Assembly (NCBI RefSeq): GCF_003062295.1
Contig: NZ_PYCN01000030.1
Span: 16,420-80,419 of the forward strand
DNA length: 64,000 nucleotides
Reading direction: 5' to 3'
Source of the DNA: Bradyrhizobium algeriense
GTDB lineage: Bacteria; Pseudomonadota; Alphaproteobacteria; Rhizobiales; Xanthobacteraceae
Each line of letters starts with the position of its first letter. Position 1 is the stretch's first letter. The notes beneath the pieces are model-generated. The model did no database searches. It saw only the letters and a list, made by a program, of their open reading frames with translations, and was not told the DNA's origin. The translations under genes were made by a program, and so were the position numbers. This document shows positions 23,479-33,823 of this stretch, piece after piece.

Positions 23479-24401
23479 CCCGTCACCCCGGTTTCGCGGA
23501 TTGTGAAGAGATCCTCGGGCCGGATCACCAGTTCGACGGCAAACCGGACGCCGACGGCGAGCACCAGCAGCCCGAGCAGCAGCCGCAAATGTTCGCCGCG
23601 GATTTTCTGCCCCGCGCGCGCGCCGAACTGCGCGCCGGTGACGCCGCCGACCATCAGGATCAGCGCCAGCACGGCATCGACCAGATGATTGGTGACCGCG
23701 TGCAGCATGGTGGCGAACACCATCGTGACCAGGGTCAGCACCATCGAGGTGCCGATCACGGTCGAGGTCGGCACCCGCAGCACGTAGATCAACAGCGGCA
23801 CCAGGATGAAACCGCCGCCGATGCCCATCACGGCGCCGATGAAGCCAATGACGAGGCCGATCACCACGATAGGAATGACGGACAGATAGATTTTCGAACG
23901 CTTGAAGCGCATCTTCAGCGGCAAGCCATGGATCCAGACATGGCTGCCCGGGCGGCGCGTGGTGACCGGGCCGCCGCGGCGGGCCCGCAACAGCGCCCGC
24001 AGGCCCTCCCAGAACATCAGCGCGCCGACAGTGGTCAGCAGGATCACGTAGGACATCGCGATCATGAGATCGAGCTGACCCAGCGAGCGCAGCAGCGTGA
24101 AGGTCCAGACCCCGAGCGCGGTGCCCATACTGCCGCCGGTCAACAGCACCGCCGCCAGCAGCGGATCGATGGCGCGCCGTCGCCAATAAGAGAGTGCACC
24201 GGAAAACGAAGAGGCGGCGATGTGGCTGGCGACGGAGGCGACCGCGACCGCCGGCGCAATGCCGACGAAGATGAGCAGCGGCGTCATCAGGAACCCGCCG
24301 CCGATCCCAAACATGCCGGACACGAACCCAACCGCCGCGCCCATCGCCAGGATGAGGAAAACATTGACTGGAATGTCGGCGATCGGGAGGTAGAGCTGCA
24401 C
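23475..24401 (-). CDS. TauE/SafE family sulfite or anion exporter
   Basis: A 308-residue inner-membrane protein with 8-9 hydrophobic segments and the twice-repeated glycine motif of the family: GFVSGMFGIGGGFLMTPLL near residue 25 and GFIGAVMGIGGGFILVPLL near 170. TauE/SafE proteins export sulfite, sulfoacetate or similar anions. It is translationally coupled to the Alph_Pro_TM gene downstream. The ATG at 24401 gives the expected amphipathic start MQLYLPIADIPVNVFLIL. Confidence 0.92.
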   Translation of the reverse strand: MQLYLPIADIPVNVFLILAMGAAVGFVSGMFGIGGGFLMTPLLIFVGIAPAVAVASVASHIAASSFSGALSYWRRRAIDPLLAAVLLTGGSMGTALGVWTFTLLRSLGQLDLMIAMSYVILLTTVGALMFWEGLRALLRARRGGPVTTRRPGSHVWIHGLPLKMRFKRSKIYLSVIPIVVIGLVIGFIGAVMGIGGGFILVPLLIYVLRVPTSTVIGTSMVLTLVTMVFATMLHAVTNHLVDAVLALILMVGGVTGAQFGARAGQKIRGEHLRLLLGLLVLAVGVRFAVELVIRPEDLFTIRETGVTG

Positions 24402-24584
24402 GCGCGTCTGCTTTTGGAGCTTTGCCGCAAGAGACGGCCGGGAGGCCGCTCAGGGCACGGTTTCTGTTGTCTTTGCCGGCAGTGGGGAATCCGGTTCGCG
24501 CATGCACCTTTGCGTGCGCAGGGCCGGTTCCCGCGTCTTTGCATAACTGAATTCGGGGGGAGGGGGGACTAAAAATGCCCGGGA

Positions 24585-24600
24585 AGGCAAATTTTTGCCT
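24585..24600. terminator. AT-rich hairpin downstream of the ClpP-like gene
   Basis: AGGCAAATTTTTGCCT is a 7-base perfect stem with a 2-base centre in the 287-base gap between the ClpP-like gene (ending 24689, leftward) and tauE. Read leftward it is followed, after about 10 bases, by a short T-run, so it may terminate transcription from the right. The rest of the gap (24402-24688) shows no gene. Confidence 0.4.
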
Positions 24601-24688
24601 CACGTGGCCACGCGTCCGTCAGGACGTTTGAAACGCGTTACAAATCCGAAAGACAGGTCGGTTCGCGCAAGCTCGGCATCCGGCTGGC

Positions 24689-25540
24689 TCAGGGCTTTCC
24701 GAGCGGGTCGGTGACGAGGTTCATCGCCAGCGCCTGTTTGGGGCTGAGCCAGCGAATGTCCCGGGTCTCGGACATCGCCTCCACGATGGAGGAGGAGACC
24801 CCCATTTTCGTCATGTAGCCCAGCACGGCGCCGGCAATCCGCTGGGTGTCTGCGACGGGGTCTTCCACGGGCCTGGTTGTGACAAACCGATGAACACCCA
24901 AGGCCGAGCCCAGGACGCCGAAGCGGGTTTTGCCCCCGGCATAGACCAGCACGCAGGCGCTGGCGCAATAAGCCGGCTTGACGCGGCCCGAGGCATCGGC
25001 GCCGCCGACCGCGGTCGCGAGCGAACGCTGTCGGATGGTCTCGCCCATGATCGTGGCCTGGTTCAGATCGCCGCCGGGGGAGGCCAGCAGGACGATGTCG
25101 CCCGCCGCAAGATTGACCTGGTCCAGTTTGTCGCGAAACAGCGTTGCGGCGGCGGGGCCGATCGTGCCGCTGACGAAGAGGGCGCGGCGGCCCTGCGCGG
25201 CGCCGTCGAGGTCGACCCTGTCGATCAGCGAAAAAGTCAGGCTCGGCGAGACGTACTGGTCTTTCCAGTAGTGCCAGGCCTCGGGCTGCGACAGGTCGCG
25301 GTAGGCGCGAATGCAGACGCCGGAGACCAGCAGGATGAAGATCGCGACCGACCAGAAATGCCGTCTGCGGCGGGGCGGTTGCACCGGCGGCGGGGCCTGA
25401 CCGGCAGGTCCGCGCGGCGGCGCGACCGGCGGGCCGGTCGGCGACCTGCGGAAGCGATTTTCCCCACTCTGGCTGTCTTCGGTCGACACTCGGTCCTCGT
25501 TGCAGGCGAACCCGTCCGGGGGCGGGCCGATCCGCAGCAT
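24689..25540 (-). CDS. Membrane-anchored ClpP/crotonase-like protein (COG3904 type)
   Basis: A 283-residue protein with a proline-rich cytoplasmic N-terminus (residues 33-58), one membrane helix (63-80, FWSVAIFILLVSGVCI), and an extracytoplasmic domain like ClpP. The oxyanion-loop segment ASPGGDLNQA lies at 153-162, a candidate nucleophile Ser194 in YCASACVLVYAGG, and a candidate His217 in GVHRF. These match predicted periplasmic proteins of COG3904. A GTG at 25489 is an alternative start. The physiological substrate is unknown. It lies downstream of the PodJ-like gene on the same strand. Confidence 0.75.
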   Translation of the reverse strand: MLRIGPPPDGFACNEDRVSTEDSQSGENRFRRSPTGPPVAPPRGPAGQAPPPVQPPRRRRHFWSVAIFILLVSGVCIRAYRDLSQPEAWHYWKDQYVSPSLTFSLIDRVDLDGAAQGRRALFVSGTIGPAAATLFRDKLDQVNLAAGDIVLLASPGGDLNQATIMGETIRQRSLATAVGGADASGRVKPAYCASACVLVYAGGKTRFGVLGSALGVHRFVTTRPVEDPVADTQRIAGAVLGYMTKMGVSSSIVEAMSETRDIRWLSPKQALAMNLVTDPLGKP

Positions 25541-25614
25541 TATACGAATTTATGGCCGAGGATATGGCGGCGACGCGACCTGTCTATGCGACGGCGCGCA
25601 TCGCGACTTTTTGC

Positions 25615-28600
25615 TTAATGAACAGCGGCGGTGCGCTTGGTCGCAGCCGGCTTGGCGCCGGGCTTGCCGGTGGCCGGTGCGGGAGCTGAATCCCAGCCGC
25701 CGGCGGGCGACGCCACGTTGACGGCGTCGTCGGGTTGCGGCTCCGGCGTAAAGGTCTGGATCGCCAGCCTGGCCGCCGCCAGCGACTGGACGTCGAGGCG
25801 CTTGGCGATGTCGTCGCGCTTGCGCCCGGCGTCCGCGTCGCCCTGGGCGGCCGCGAGGCTGAACCATTTGAAGGATTCGGCGAGGTTCTGTTCGACGCCG
25901 ATGCCGCGGGCATAGAGGATGCCGAGGTTGAACTGGCTGTCGGCGACGCCGCGATCGGCGGCTTTGCGGAACCAGATCGACGCGCTCTTGTAGTTGGCGC
26001 CCTTGCCGCCACCGTCAGCGTCGAGCACGGCCAGATTGTGCATCGCCTTGGCGCTGCCGCGCTCGGCCGCCTGCGCATAATAACGCCGCGCGATATCGAC
26101 GTCCTTTCTCACGCTCAGGCCCTTCTCGTAGAAGGTCCCGAGCCGAAAGATCGCGGGCACCACGCCGGCCTGCGCCGCGCGGTCGTACCATTTGGCGGCC
26201 TGGTCGAGATCCGGGGCAACGCCCTTGCCTTCGGCAAAGCGCACGCCGACCTCGTAGGCCGCGGCCGGGTCGCCCTTCAACGCGGCGGTGCGCAATACCG
26301 GGCCGCCGATGCCGTCAGGCAACCGCTCGGTCGGCGGCACGGCGATCATGGCAACCTTGCCGCCGGTGGCCGGCATCGTCGTGATCGCGCCGGTGACGTC
26401 GCTGGTTGCCGCCGGTGCCGGCGGCGTGGCCTGCGGCGGGACCGCGATCCGCGCGCTATCCAGCGTGTTCGGTGCGGAAGAATTGTTCGACTGCTTCTCG
26501 ACCGGCGTCGGCGACATCATCAAGGGGGCAGCGGGCATCGTCGGCGCCGCGGGCATTGCGGGCCTGGCGCTGCTCTCCGCCGGTGCGGGGGCCTGCGTTG
26601 GAGCGGCCGGCTCGCTGGATTCAAACATCGGCAGTTGCATCACGCTGCCGGTATCGAGCAGCGTCATCGCCATCTTGAACGTGCCGAGCACGATCACGAC
26701 CACGCTTGCGCCGACCAGCAGCGAGCGGATCTTGGAGGAAATGTTCGAGGGGTTCTTGTCGTCCGCCTTGGCCTTGTCGCCGCCCTTGTCCTTGGGCGCG
26801 GCCTTTGCCGACGAACGTCCCGCCTTCTCGGGAGGCGGCGCGGCGGCTGCGGCCTGCGCGGCGCGGCGCGCGGCGGCAATGAAGCTCGACGAACTCACCG
26901 GCTCCTTGGGCCCGGAAGCGATCTCGCTGATCGCGTTTTCGGAAGCCGCGATCCGTTCCGACGGCGAAGACATGCGCACCATCGGCCGCGTACCCGGCTC
27001 GAGCGGATGATCCGGCGGCAATTCCGGCGCGATCGCGGTGCGCGGGGCTGCGGCATGCGGCTCCAGGATTTCGCTGATCGCCCTCGGCGGCAAGGGCGGC
27101 GCGGCCGGCGCGGCCGAAGCCGCCGGCTGCACGGCGTGGAATTCGCGCGGCGCGGCGGCAAAATGTTCTTGAGGGCTCGCTTGCAGTGCGGCGGGATTCG
27201 GCAATTCCGGTTTCGGTTGCTGCGGATAGGTCTGCAGCGGCGTCATCACGCGGGGCGCTTCCTCGCGCATTTCGGCGGCTGCAGGAGAAGAGGCGATCGC
27301 CGGCGGTGCGGTGCGAACCGTGCGCAGATCGCCTTCGATCGTCGACAGCCGATCGACCACGTGGCCGAGTGTGCTGTGAACGGTCTCGAGCGAGTCCTGC
27401 GTGCGGCGGTCGGTTTCCGACTGGCTGAAGCGGATGTCGGACAGCTCGCGCTTGACCAGATCGACGATGCCGGAGTCCACCGGCTGGGCCGTGTCGGTCG
27501 AATTGCGGTTGGAATCGGCGAGCGCGACCAGGCTGGCATGCTGGCGTTCGAGCGAACGCAGAATATCGTGCAGTCCTTCCTCGACCCGTCCGAGATCGAT
27601 GGCAGGCGCGGCGGAACGATCGCCGGAGGCTTCCAGGCGCTCCAGCAGATAGGACACGCGCTGTTCGAGATGGGCAAACGCCGACGCATTGTCGTTGCCG
27701 GCCGGGATACGGTCGAGCCGCTCCGACAGCGTGCGCAACGCGTTTTCGAGATATTCCGAATTGTCGATCGCCGCCGGCGCCTGCCTACTTTCCAGCGTCG
27801 AGGTCAGCGCGGCCAGGCGCTGCTCGAGCATGCCGAAGGCGTCGCTGTTGCCGTCAAAGCGGGAAAGCTGGTCGACCTTGGCCGACAGCGTGTGCACATC
27901 TTCGGCGAGCCGCGCCAGCGCATCGTTGGAGGCGACGTTGGAAACGATTCCGCGCAGTGCCGCGATCGCGCTTTCGAGCTGCTGCACGGTCGACGGATCG
28001 TCGTTCGAGCGCAGGATCAGATCGAGCTTGGCGCCCAGGTTGTGGATCGCCTCGTCGTAGCCGGTGAGCTGCTCGGCCGGCGTCAGCGAGCGCAGCACCT
28101 CGCGGATTTCGCCGAGCGCGCGTTCGATGCCGGTCAGCGTCTGGCCGTCGCTGCCGTGCTGCCTGTTTTCGTCGATGCGGCGGGACAGCGAACGGATTTC
28201 GTTCTCGAGCGATTCGATCTCCCGGCGCGGCACCGCCTCGGTGATGGCCTGGCGGATTTCGGCGAGTTCGCTGCGGAACGCGGCAATCGATTCCTCGACG
28301 TGATCGGGACGCTGCAGCGCCTCGATCTGGCTTGTGATCTTGAGCAGGTGACGTTCGAGCGAGGAAAAGTCCGGACCGGCCGTCGCTGCCTGCGTCATAG
28401 GTTGAGAAGAATTGGGCTGCGAAAAATTGGGCTGGGCCGTCGGCGCGGCATGGCGCGGCGGCATCTGGCGCGGTGGCGGACTGTCGAGTTCGTTCTGGCG
28501 CGCGGCGATTTCGGCGATCGCAAAATCCAGCGAGGCCGGATTGAGCGGCGGCGCGGGGCGATAGACCTGGGCTGCGGCCCGCTCGACCTGCTCGGTCTGA

Positions 28601-29010
28601 CGCTGCTTTTCCTGCATCTGGGCCTGCCGGGTCGGCGCTGGGTTGGAAATCTGCGACAGCCGCGCGTCGAGGCGCGAAATGGCGTCGTTGAGCTGGCGGG
28701 CCACCGTCGGCTCGCCGCGCGCTGCTTCGCCACGCGGCGTCTCGCCGCGCGGCGCCGGCCGCGAAATCTGCTCGATCTGCTTTGTGATCGAATCCAGCCG
28801 CTGGTGAATGTCGGCAACGTCGCGGCTTTCCCGGCTCGGCATCGCCGGCCGTTGACTGGAAGGCGCGCTGAAACTGGGCGGGAGCGGTTCGCCGATGGTC
28901 GAATTGAGCCAGTCGCTCAGCGACATGCCGGCGCGCCGCGCGGCCGCCTCGGCCCTTTCGCGGACGGATGGATCGATGCCGTCAACACTCCACGATACGC
29001 GCGAATTCAT
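25615..29010 (-). CDS. podJ: PodJ-like polarity factor with coiled coil, membrane helix and Sel1 repeats
   Basis: An 1131-residue protein. The N-terminus VDGIDPSVRERAEAAARRAG followed by SLSDWLNSTI is characteristic of PodJ-like localisation factors of the Rhizobiales. Residues 60-740 are largely helical and coiled coil, with Pro/Ala-rich linkers. One membrane helix lies near 757-787 (LLVGASVVVIVLGTFKMAM). The periplasmic part has four or five Sel1-like repeats from about 912 to 1065 (for example AAKWYDRAAQAG, ARRYYAQAAERG, ASIWFRKAADRG). No peptidoglycan-binding domain follows, unlike Caulobacter PodJ. It probably organises a cell pole. Confidence 0.85.
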   Translation of the reverse strand: MNSRVSWSVDGIDPSVRERAEAAARRAGMSLSDWLNSTIGEPLPPSFSAPSSQRPAMPSRESRDVADIHQRLDSITKQIEQISRPAPRGETPRGEAARGEPTVARQLNDAISRLDARLSQISNPAPTRQAQMQEKQRQTEQVERAAAQVYRPAPPLNPASLDFAIAEIAARQNELDSPPPRQMPPRHAAPTAQPNFSQPNSSQPMTQAATAGPDFSSLERHLLKITSQIEALQRPDHVEESIAAFRSELAEIRQAITEAVPRREIESLENEIRSLSRRIDENRQHGSDGQTLTGIERALGEIREVLRSLTPAEQLTGYDEAIHNLGAKLDLILRSNDDPSTVQQLESAIAALRGIVSNVASNDALARLAEDVHTLSAKVDQLSRFDGNSDAFGMLEQRLAALTSTLESRQAPAAIDNSEYLENALRTLSERLDRIPAGNDNASAFAHLEQRVSYLLERLEASGDRSAAPAIDLGRVEEGLHDILRSLERQHASLVALADSNRNSTDTAQPVDSGIVDLVKRELSDIRFSQSETDRRTQDSLETVHSTLGHVVDRLSTIEGDLRTVRTAPPAIASSPAAAEMREEAPRVMTPLQTYPQQPKPELPNPAALQASPQEHFAAAPREFHAVQPAASAAPAAPPLPPRAISEILEPHAAAPRTAIAPELPPDHPLEPGTRPMVRMSSPSERIAASENAISEIASGPKEPVSSSSFIAAARRAAQAAAAAPPPEKAGRSSAKAAPKDKGGDKAKADDKNPSNISSKIRSLLVGASVVVIVLGTFKMAMTLLDTGSVMQLPMFESSEPAAPTQAPAPAESSARPAMPAAPTMPAAPLMMSPTPVEKQSNNSSAPNTLDSARIAVPPQATPPAPAATSDVTGAITTMPATGGKVAMIAVPPTERLPDGIGGPVLRTAALKGDPAAAYEVGVRFAEGKGVAPDLDQAAKWYDRAAQAGVVPAIFRLGTFYEKGLSVRKDVDIARRYYAQAAERGSAKAMHNLAVLDADGGGKGANYKSASIWFRKAADRGVADSQFNLGILYARGIGVEQNLAESFKWFSLAAAQGDADAGRKRDDIAKRLDVQSLAAARLAIQTFTPEPQPDDAVNVASPAGGWDSAPAPATGKPGAKPAATKRTAAVH

Positions 29011-29327
29011 GCTCTCGTCCGGTTCCGCTACGGCGCCCCACCTGCGCCATCAGCCTCCCCGCGCGTCCCACTGAAGAGACAATAGAATTTTTGCGCGGCT
29101 CGCCTGCCTCGGAACTGACTTTTTCGCGTTACGGTAAAGAACGGGTTAAGGAATGGGACGGACGGCCGCAAAAGTTACCGGGGGCCAGTTCGGCTTTGGA
29201 TTTAAAGCGTTTTCCGGCGAAAGCCTGCCCCCGGACTTGATCCGCCGTGGCGGCCGGTTCGCGTCAGGAAAACGCGTCAGATTAGGAATCCGGAAGGCGG
29301 TTCCGATTCGATCGGATCGGAAAAGCC
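29011..29327. other. Intergenic region upstream of podJ
   Basis: 317 bases between the podJ start and the PadR-gene stop, both leftward. No convincing reading frame, repeat or hairpin was found. It probably holds the podJ promoter; a comparatively AT-rich stretch with AATAGAATTTTT lies near 29080. Confidence 0.5.
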
Positions 29328-29924
29328 CTAGCCGCTATTTTCGCGCTGGCCGTCTTCGAGCGACACGACATTGGTCCGCTCCGCACCGGGCGACAGGGCC
29401 GACAGCGCCTCGATCGCCTCTTCGCACCATTCCGCCACCGCGCGCTCATAGCTGAGGCCGACGCGAAGTCCGAGCAGTTTGCCGACATCGGCCGGCGCCG
29501 CGATGCCCTGGGGGAAACGTTTGTTGAGCAGGCGCTCGTAGCGGGCGAAACGGTCGCGGTGATGTTCCAGCCGCGCCATCAGGTCGGTGCGCAGCGGTTC
29601 GACGTCGACGCTGTCGAGCGCATAGAGCCGCACCAGCAGGTCGTCCTTGATCGAGGCCGGAACGCTCGGCCGGGCGGCCCAATGCCTGAGCGCGGCTCGG
29701 CCTTCCGGCGTGAGCGTGTAGACCAGCTTGTTCGGCTTGCCGGACTGCACCACCTCGCGGCCCTGGATATGGCCGCGGTCGCGGAGTTTTGTCAGTTCCC
29801 GATAAATTTGCTGGTGGTCGGCCTTCCAGAAGAATCCAATGGAGTTGTCGAACGTCTTGGCGAGCTCATAGCCCGTCATCGGACGTTCGGTCAGGCAGGC
29901 AAGGATCGCGTCACCAAGCGCCAA
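29328..29924 (-). CDS. PadR-family transcriptional regulator
   Basis: A 198-residue regulator with the PadR winged helix (ILACLTERPMTGYELAKTF, IYRELTKLRDRGHIQGREV) and the C-terminal Vir_act_alpha_C-type helical domain (SIKDDLLVRLYALDSVDVE and following). PadR proteins repress genes for phenolic or drug stress and are often released by the ligand. It is divergent from the NTF2-like gene at 30053 across 128 bases holding a strong dyad, so it probably represses itself and that neighbour. The ATG at 29924 gives the usual MALGDAILACL start. Confidence 0.9.
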   Translation of the reverse strand: MALGDAILACLTERPMTGYELAKTFDNSIGFFWKADHQQIYRELTKLRDRGHIQGREVVQSGKPNKLVYTLTPEGRAALRHWAARPSVPASIKDDLLVRLYALDSVDVEPLRTDLMARLEHHRDRFARYERLLNKRFPQGIAAPADVGKLLGLRVGLSYERAVAEWCEEAIEALSALSPGAERTNVVSLEDGQRENSG

Positions 29925-29952
29925 GACGCCGGCCTCCGGTTCTCAGGATTGA

Positions 29953-29981
29953 TTGACATTATGCATAAAGTTGCATATGCG
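29953..29981 (+). promoter_or_regulatory. Promoter with overlapping PadR-type operator
   Basis: TTGACA (29953-29958) is followed 17 bases later by TATGCG. The spacer overlaps the inverted repeat TATGCA-N6-TGCATA (29960-29977), similar to the ATGCAT-type dyads bound by PadR proteins. Repression by occlusion is the obvious reading; the direction fits the NTF2-like gene. Confidence 0.55.
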
Positions 29982-30052
29982 TCAACTCGCATAAGCTCCG
30001 GAGAGACCCATTCCCCGGCGTCAGCCCGCCATCGCCCGCCAGAGGAGACATG

Positions 30053-30439
30053 ATGACCATGAGCGGCCTCGACAAGTGGTACGGCTACATGAAGTCGCAT
30101 GATACGGCGGCGTTGTGGGACCTGCTGCACCCGGATGCGGTGTTCGAAAGCCCCGTCGTCCACACGCCGCAGCGCGGGCGCGACATCACCTTCAAATATC
30201 TGGCGGGCGCCGGAAAGGTCCTCGGTGGCCCCGGCTTCAAATACACCGGCGAATGGCGCAGCGCTGATGGCGCGGTCCTCGAATTCGAAAACGAGATCGA
30301 GGGCATCAAGATCAACGGCGTCGACATCATCACCTTCAGCGATGACGGTAAGATCACGCACTTCAAGGTGATGGTGCGTCCGCTGAAGGGAATCAATCTG
30401 CTGCACCGCTTGATGGGGGAGCAACTCGCCAAAGGGTGA
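30053..30439 (+). CDS. NTF2-like (SnoaL-type) protein
   Basis: A 128-residue cytosolic protein of the NTF2/SnoaL cone fold: LDKWYGYMKSHDTAALWDLL at the start, HPDAVFESPVV, and the closing GKITHFKVMVRPLKGIN strand. Such proteins are small hydrolases, isomerases or ligand carriers. AGAGGAGA precedes three nearby ATGs (30050, 30053, 30059); 30053 has the best spacing. It lies divergent from the PadR regulator, suggesting a role in response to a hydrophobic or phenolic compound, though no substrate is visible. Confidence 0.8.
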   Translation: MTMSGLDKWYGYMKSHDTAALWDLLHPDAVFESPVVHTPQRGRDITFKYLAGAGKVLGGPGFKYTGEWRSADGAVLEFENEIEGIKINGVDIITFSDDGKITHFKVMVRPLKGINLLHRLMGEQLAKG

Positions 30440-30614
30440 GGGAGCAAAGGCCGCGACCATCTCCGGCGCCGTTTACGCCGCAATGGCTGACGAGATATTT
30501 GCCGGCCTGCTCACTCCCTAGAATCTCCGGAACCGGATAAGGTCTACGTCCGGAACGCCACACGAATTTCATTTCAAGCGCCTTCGTCACATTCGCCGCT
30601 GCCGGGAGAACACC

Positions 30615-32405
30615 ATGCCGATCTACAAAGCCCCTGTGGAAGACGTCACCTTCCTGCTCAACGACGTGTTCCAGATCGATCGCTACGACAATCTGCCCGG
30701 CTTCACCGACGCCTCCGCCGATGTGCGCGAGGCAATCATCGGCGAAGCCGCAAAACTCTCCGAAGAGGTGTTGCAGCCGCTCAATCGCGTCGGCGATCTC
30801 GAAGGCTGCAAGCGGCATGACGACGGCTCGGTGACGACGCCGAAGGGCTTTAAGGAAGCCTTCAAGCAGGTCGCCGAGGGCGGCTGGCTCGGACTGTCGG
30901 CGCCGGCGGAATATGGCGGGCAGGGGCTGCCGGTGACGCTGAGCCAGGTCGTCACCGAATTCCAGAGCGCAGCCAACATGGCGTTCTCGATGTATGGCGG
31001 TCTCACCATGGGCGCCACCGCGGCGCTGCTGGTGCATGGCAAGCCCGAGCAGAAGAAGATGTTCGTGCCGAAGATGGTGGCGGGCGAGTGGACCGGCACC
31101 ATGAACCTCACCGAGCCGCAATGCGGCACCGATCTCGGCCTGTTGCGCACCAAGGCCGTCAAGCAGGCCGACGGCAGCTACAAGATATCAGGCACCAAGA
31201 TCTTCATCTCTGCGGGCGAGCACGATATCGCCGAGAACATCATCCATCTGGTGCTGGCGCGCATCGAAGGCGCTCCATCAGGCATCAAGGGCGTGTCGCT
31301 GTTTGTGGTGCCGAAGGTGCTGGTCAATGCCGACGGCTCGCTCGGCGCGCGCAACGGCGTGTCCTGCGGCTCGATCGAGCACAAGATGGGCATCCACGGC
31401 AATTCCACCTGCGTGATGAACTACGACAACGCCACCGGCTGGCTGATCGGTGAAGAGAACAAGGGCATGCAGGGCATGTTCGTGATGATGAACGAGGCCC
31501 GCCTCGGCGTCGCCGTGCAGGGGCTGGCGCAGTCCGAAGTTGCCTATCAGAACGCTGTCAATTACGCGCGCGAGCGTCTGCAGGGCCGCTCCCTGACCGG
31601 CGCAAAGGAAGCAGACAAGCCGGCCGACCCGATCATCGTGCATCCCGACGTGCGCCGTGTGCTGCTCACCATCCGCGCCTTCAACGAGGCGGCGCGCGCC
31701 ATGGTGGTGTGGACCGCGCTGAAGAGCGACGTCGCGCATCGTTCCTCCGATCCCAAGGACCGTCAGGAGGCCGACGACCATATGGGCCTGATGACGCCGG
31801 TCATGAAAGGCGTGATGACCGATGTCGGCTTCTCCAACGCGGTGCTGGCGCAGCAGATGTATGGCGGCCACGGCTATATCGCCGAGCACGGCATGGAGCA
31901 GTTCGTGCGCGATGCGCGCATCGCCATGCTCTATGAGGGCGCCAACGGCATCCAGGCGCTCGACCTTGTGGGGCGTAAATTGCCGCGCGACGGCGGCCGC
32001 GCCGTGATGGCGTTCTTTGCCGAAGTCGGCGCTTTCGCCAAGGAGCACGGCGGCGATGAGGCGATGAAGCCGTTCGTCACCCCGCTCTCGGCAGCCCTCG
32101 GCCATCTGCAGCAGGCCACCGGCTGGCTGATGCAGAACGCGCTGACCAAGCCCGACAATGCGGGTGCGGCCGCCACCGACTACATGCAATTGTTCGGGCT
32201 CGTCACCTTCGCCTATATGTGGGCGCGGATGGCCAAGGTAGCGCAGGACAAGATTGCGAGCAGTGGCGCCACGCCCTATCTCTCCACCAAGCTGGTGACC
32301 GGCCGCTTCTTCATGGAGCGCATGTTGCCCGAAACCCACGTCCATCTTGCGCGCATCCAGACCGGCTGCGCGACCACCATGGAATTGGCGGCGGAAGCGT
32401 TCTGA
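30615..32405 (+). CDS. Acyl-CoA dehydrogenase, FadE type
   Basis: First step of beta-oxidation: FAD-dependent oxidation of acyl-CoA to enoyl-CoA. The 596-residue protein has the N-terminal (LGLSAPAEYGGQGLPVTLSQ), middle (GTMNLTEPQCGTDLGLLRTK), and C-terminal helical domains (QQMYGGHGYIAEHGMEQFVR with the catalytic-region residues), plus the extra C-terminal domain of the long form used by alphaproteobacteria. GGGAGAA precedes the ATG. The thiolase gene follows after 64 bases and the bifunctional enzyme after that, so the three form one pathway block. Confidence 0.94.
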   Translation: MPIYKAPVEDVTFLLNDVFQIDRYDNLPGFTDASADVREAIIGEAAKLSEEVLQPLNRVGDLEGCKRHDDGSVTTPKGFKEAFKQVAEGGWLGLSAPAEYGGQGLPVTLSQVVTEFQSAANMAFSMYGGLTMGATAALLVHGKPEQKKMFVPKMVAGEWTGTMNLTEPQCGTDLGLLRTKAVKQADGSYKISGTKIFISAGEHDIAENIIHLVLARIEGAPSGIKGVSLFVVPKVLVNADGSLGARNGVSCGSIEHKMGIHGNSTCVMNYDNATGWLIGEENKGMQGMFVMMNEARLGVAVQGLAQSEVAYQNAVNYARERLQGRSLTGAKEADKPADPIIVHPDVRRVLLTIRAFNEAARAMVVWTALKSDVAHRSSDPKDRQEADDHMGLMTPVMKGVMTDVGFSNAVLAQQMYGGHGYIAEHGMEQFVRDARIAMLYEGANGIQALDLVGRKLPRDGGRAVMAFFAEVGAFAKEHGGDEAMKPFVTPLSAALGHLQQATGWLMQNALTKPDNAGAAATDYMQLFGLVTFAYMWARMAKVAQDKIASSGATPYLSTKLVTGRFFMERMLPETHVHLARIQTGCATTMELAAEAF

Positions 32406-32469
32406 GATTTTCCGCCGTTTCCTGTCCTTCTCGCCTATAATATTATGATCCTCATACCAGGAGGGCGTC

Positions 32470-33678
<1,209 letters not shown>

Positions 33679-33683
33679 CTGCC

Positions 33684-33764
33684 GTAGGGTGGGTTAGCCG
33701 AAGGCGTAACCCACCGTGCCGCGGCGAGAGAAGTGGTGGGTTACGCTTCGCTAACCCACCCTAC
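33684..33764. repeat. Palindromic intergenic repeat, family C copy 2
   Basis: GTAGGGTGGGTTAGCCGAAG to GCTAACCCACCCTAC, with inner GGCGTAACCCACC / GGTGGGTTACGC arms. It starts 5 bases after the thiolase stop and sits within a presumed beta-oxidation operon, so it may process or attenuate the transcript there. Confidence 0.88.
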
Positions 33765-33823
33765 GAAATCCAAGTCAACCGCCGCGCCTGACATCGGCTG
33801 CCGGCACCGAGGGAGCGACCAAC

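Noticed and set aside
23479..24603. Upstream part of the 635-codon frame containing the Alph_Pro_TM gene
   Set aside because: This part overlaps tauE in another frame and encodes His/Arg/Ala-rich text. The true gene starts at 23478.
25735..29085. 1116-codon open frame antisense to podJ
   Set aside because: It mirrors the podJ reading frame and gives Arg/Gly-rich low-complexity protein with no family text. Long antisense frames are expected opposite Ala/Leu/Glu-rich high-GC genes.
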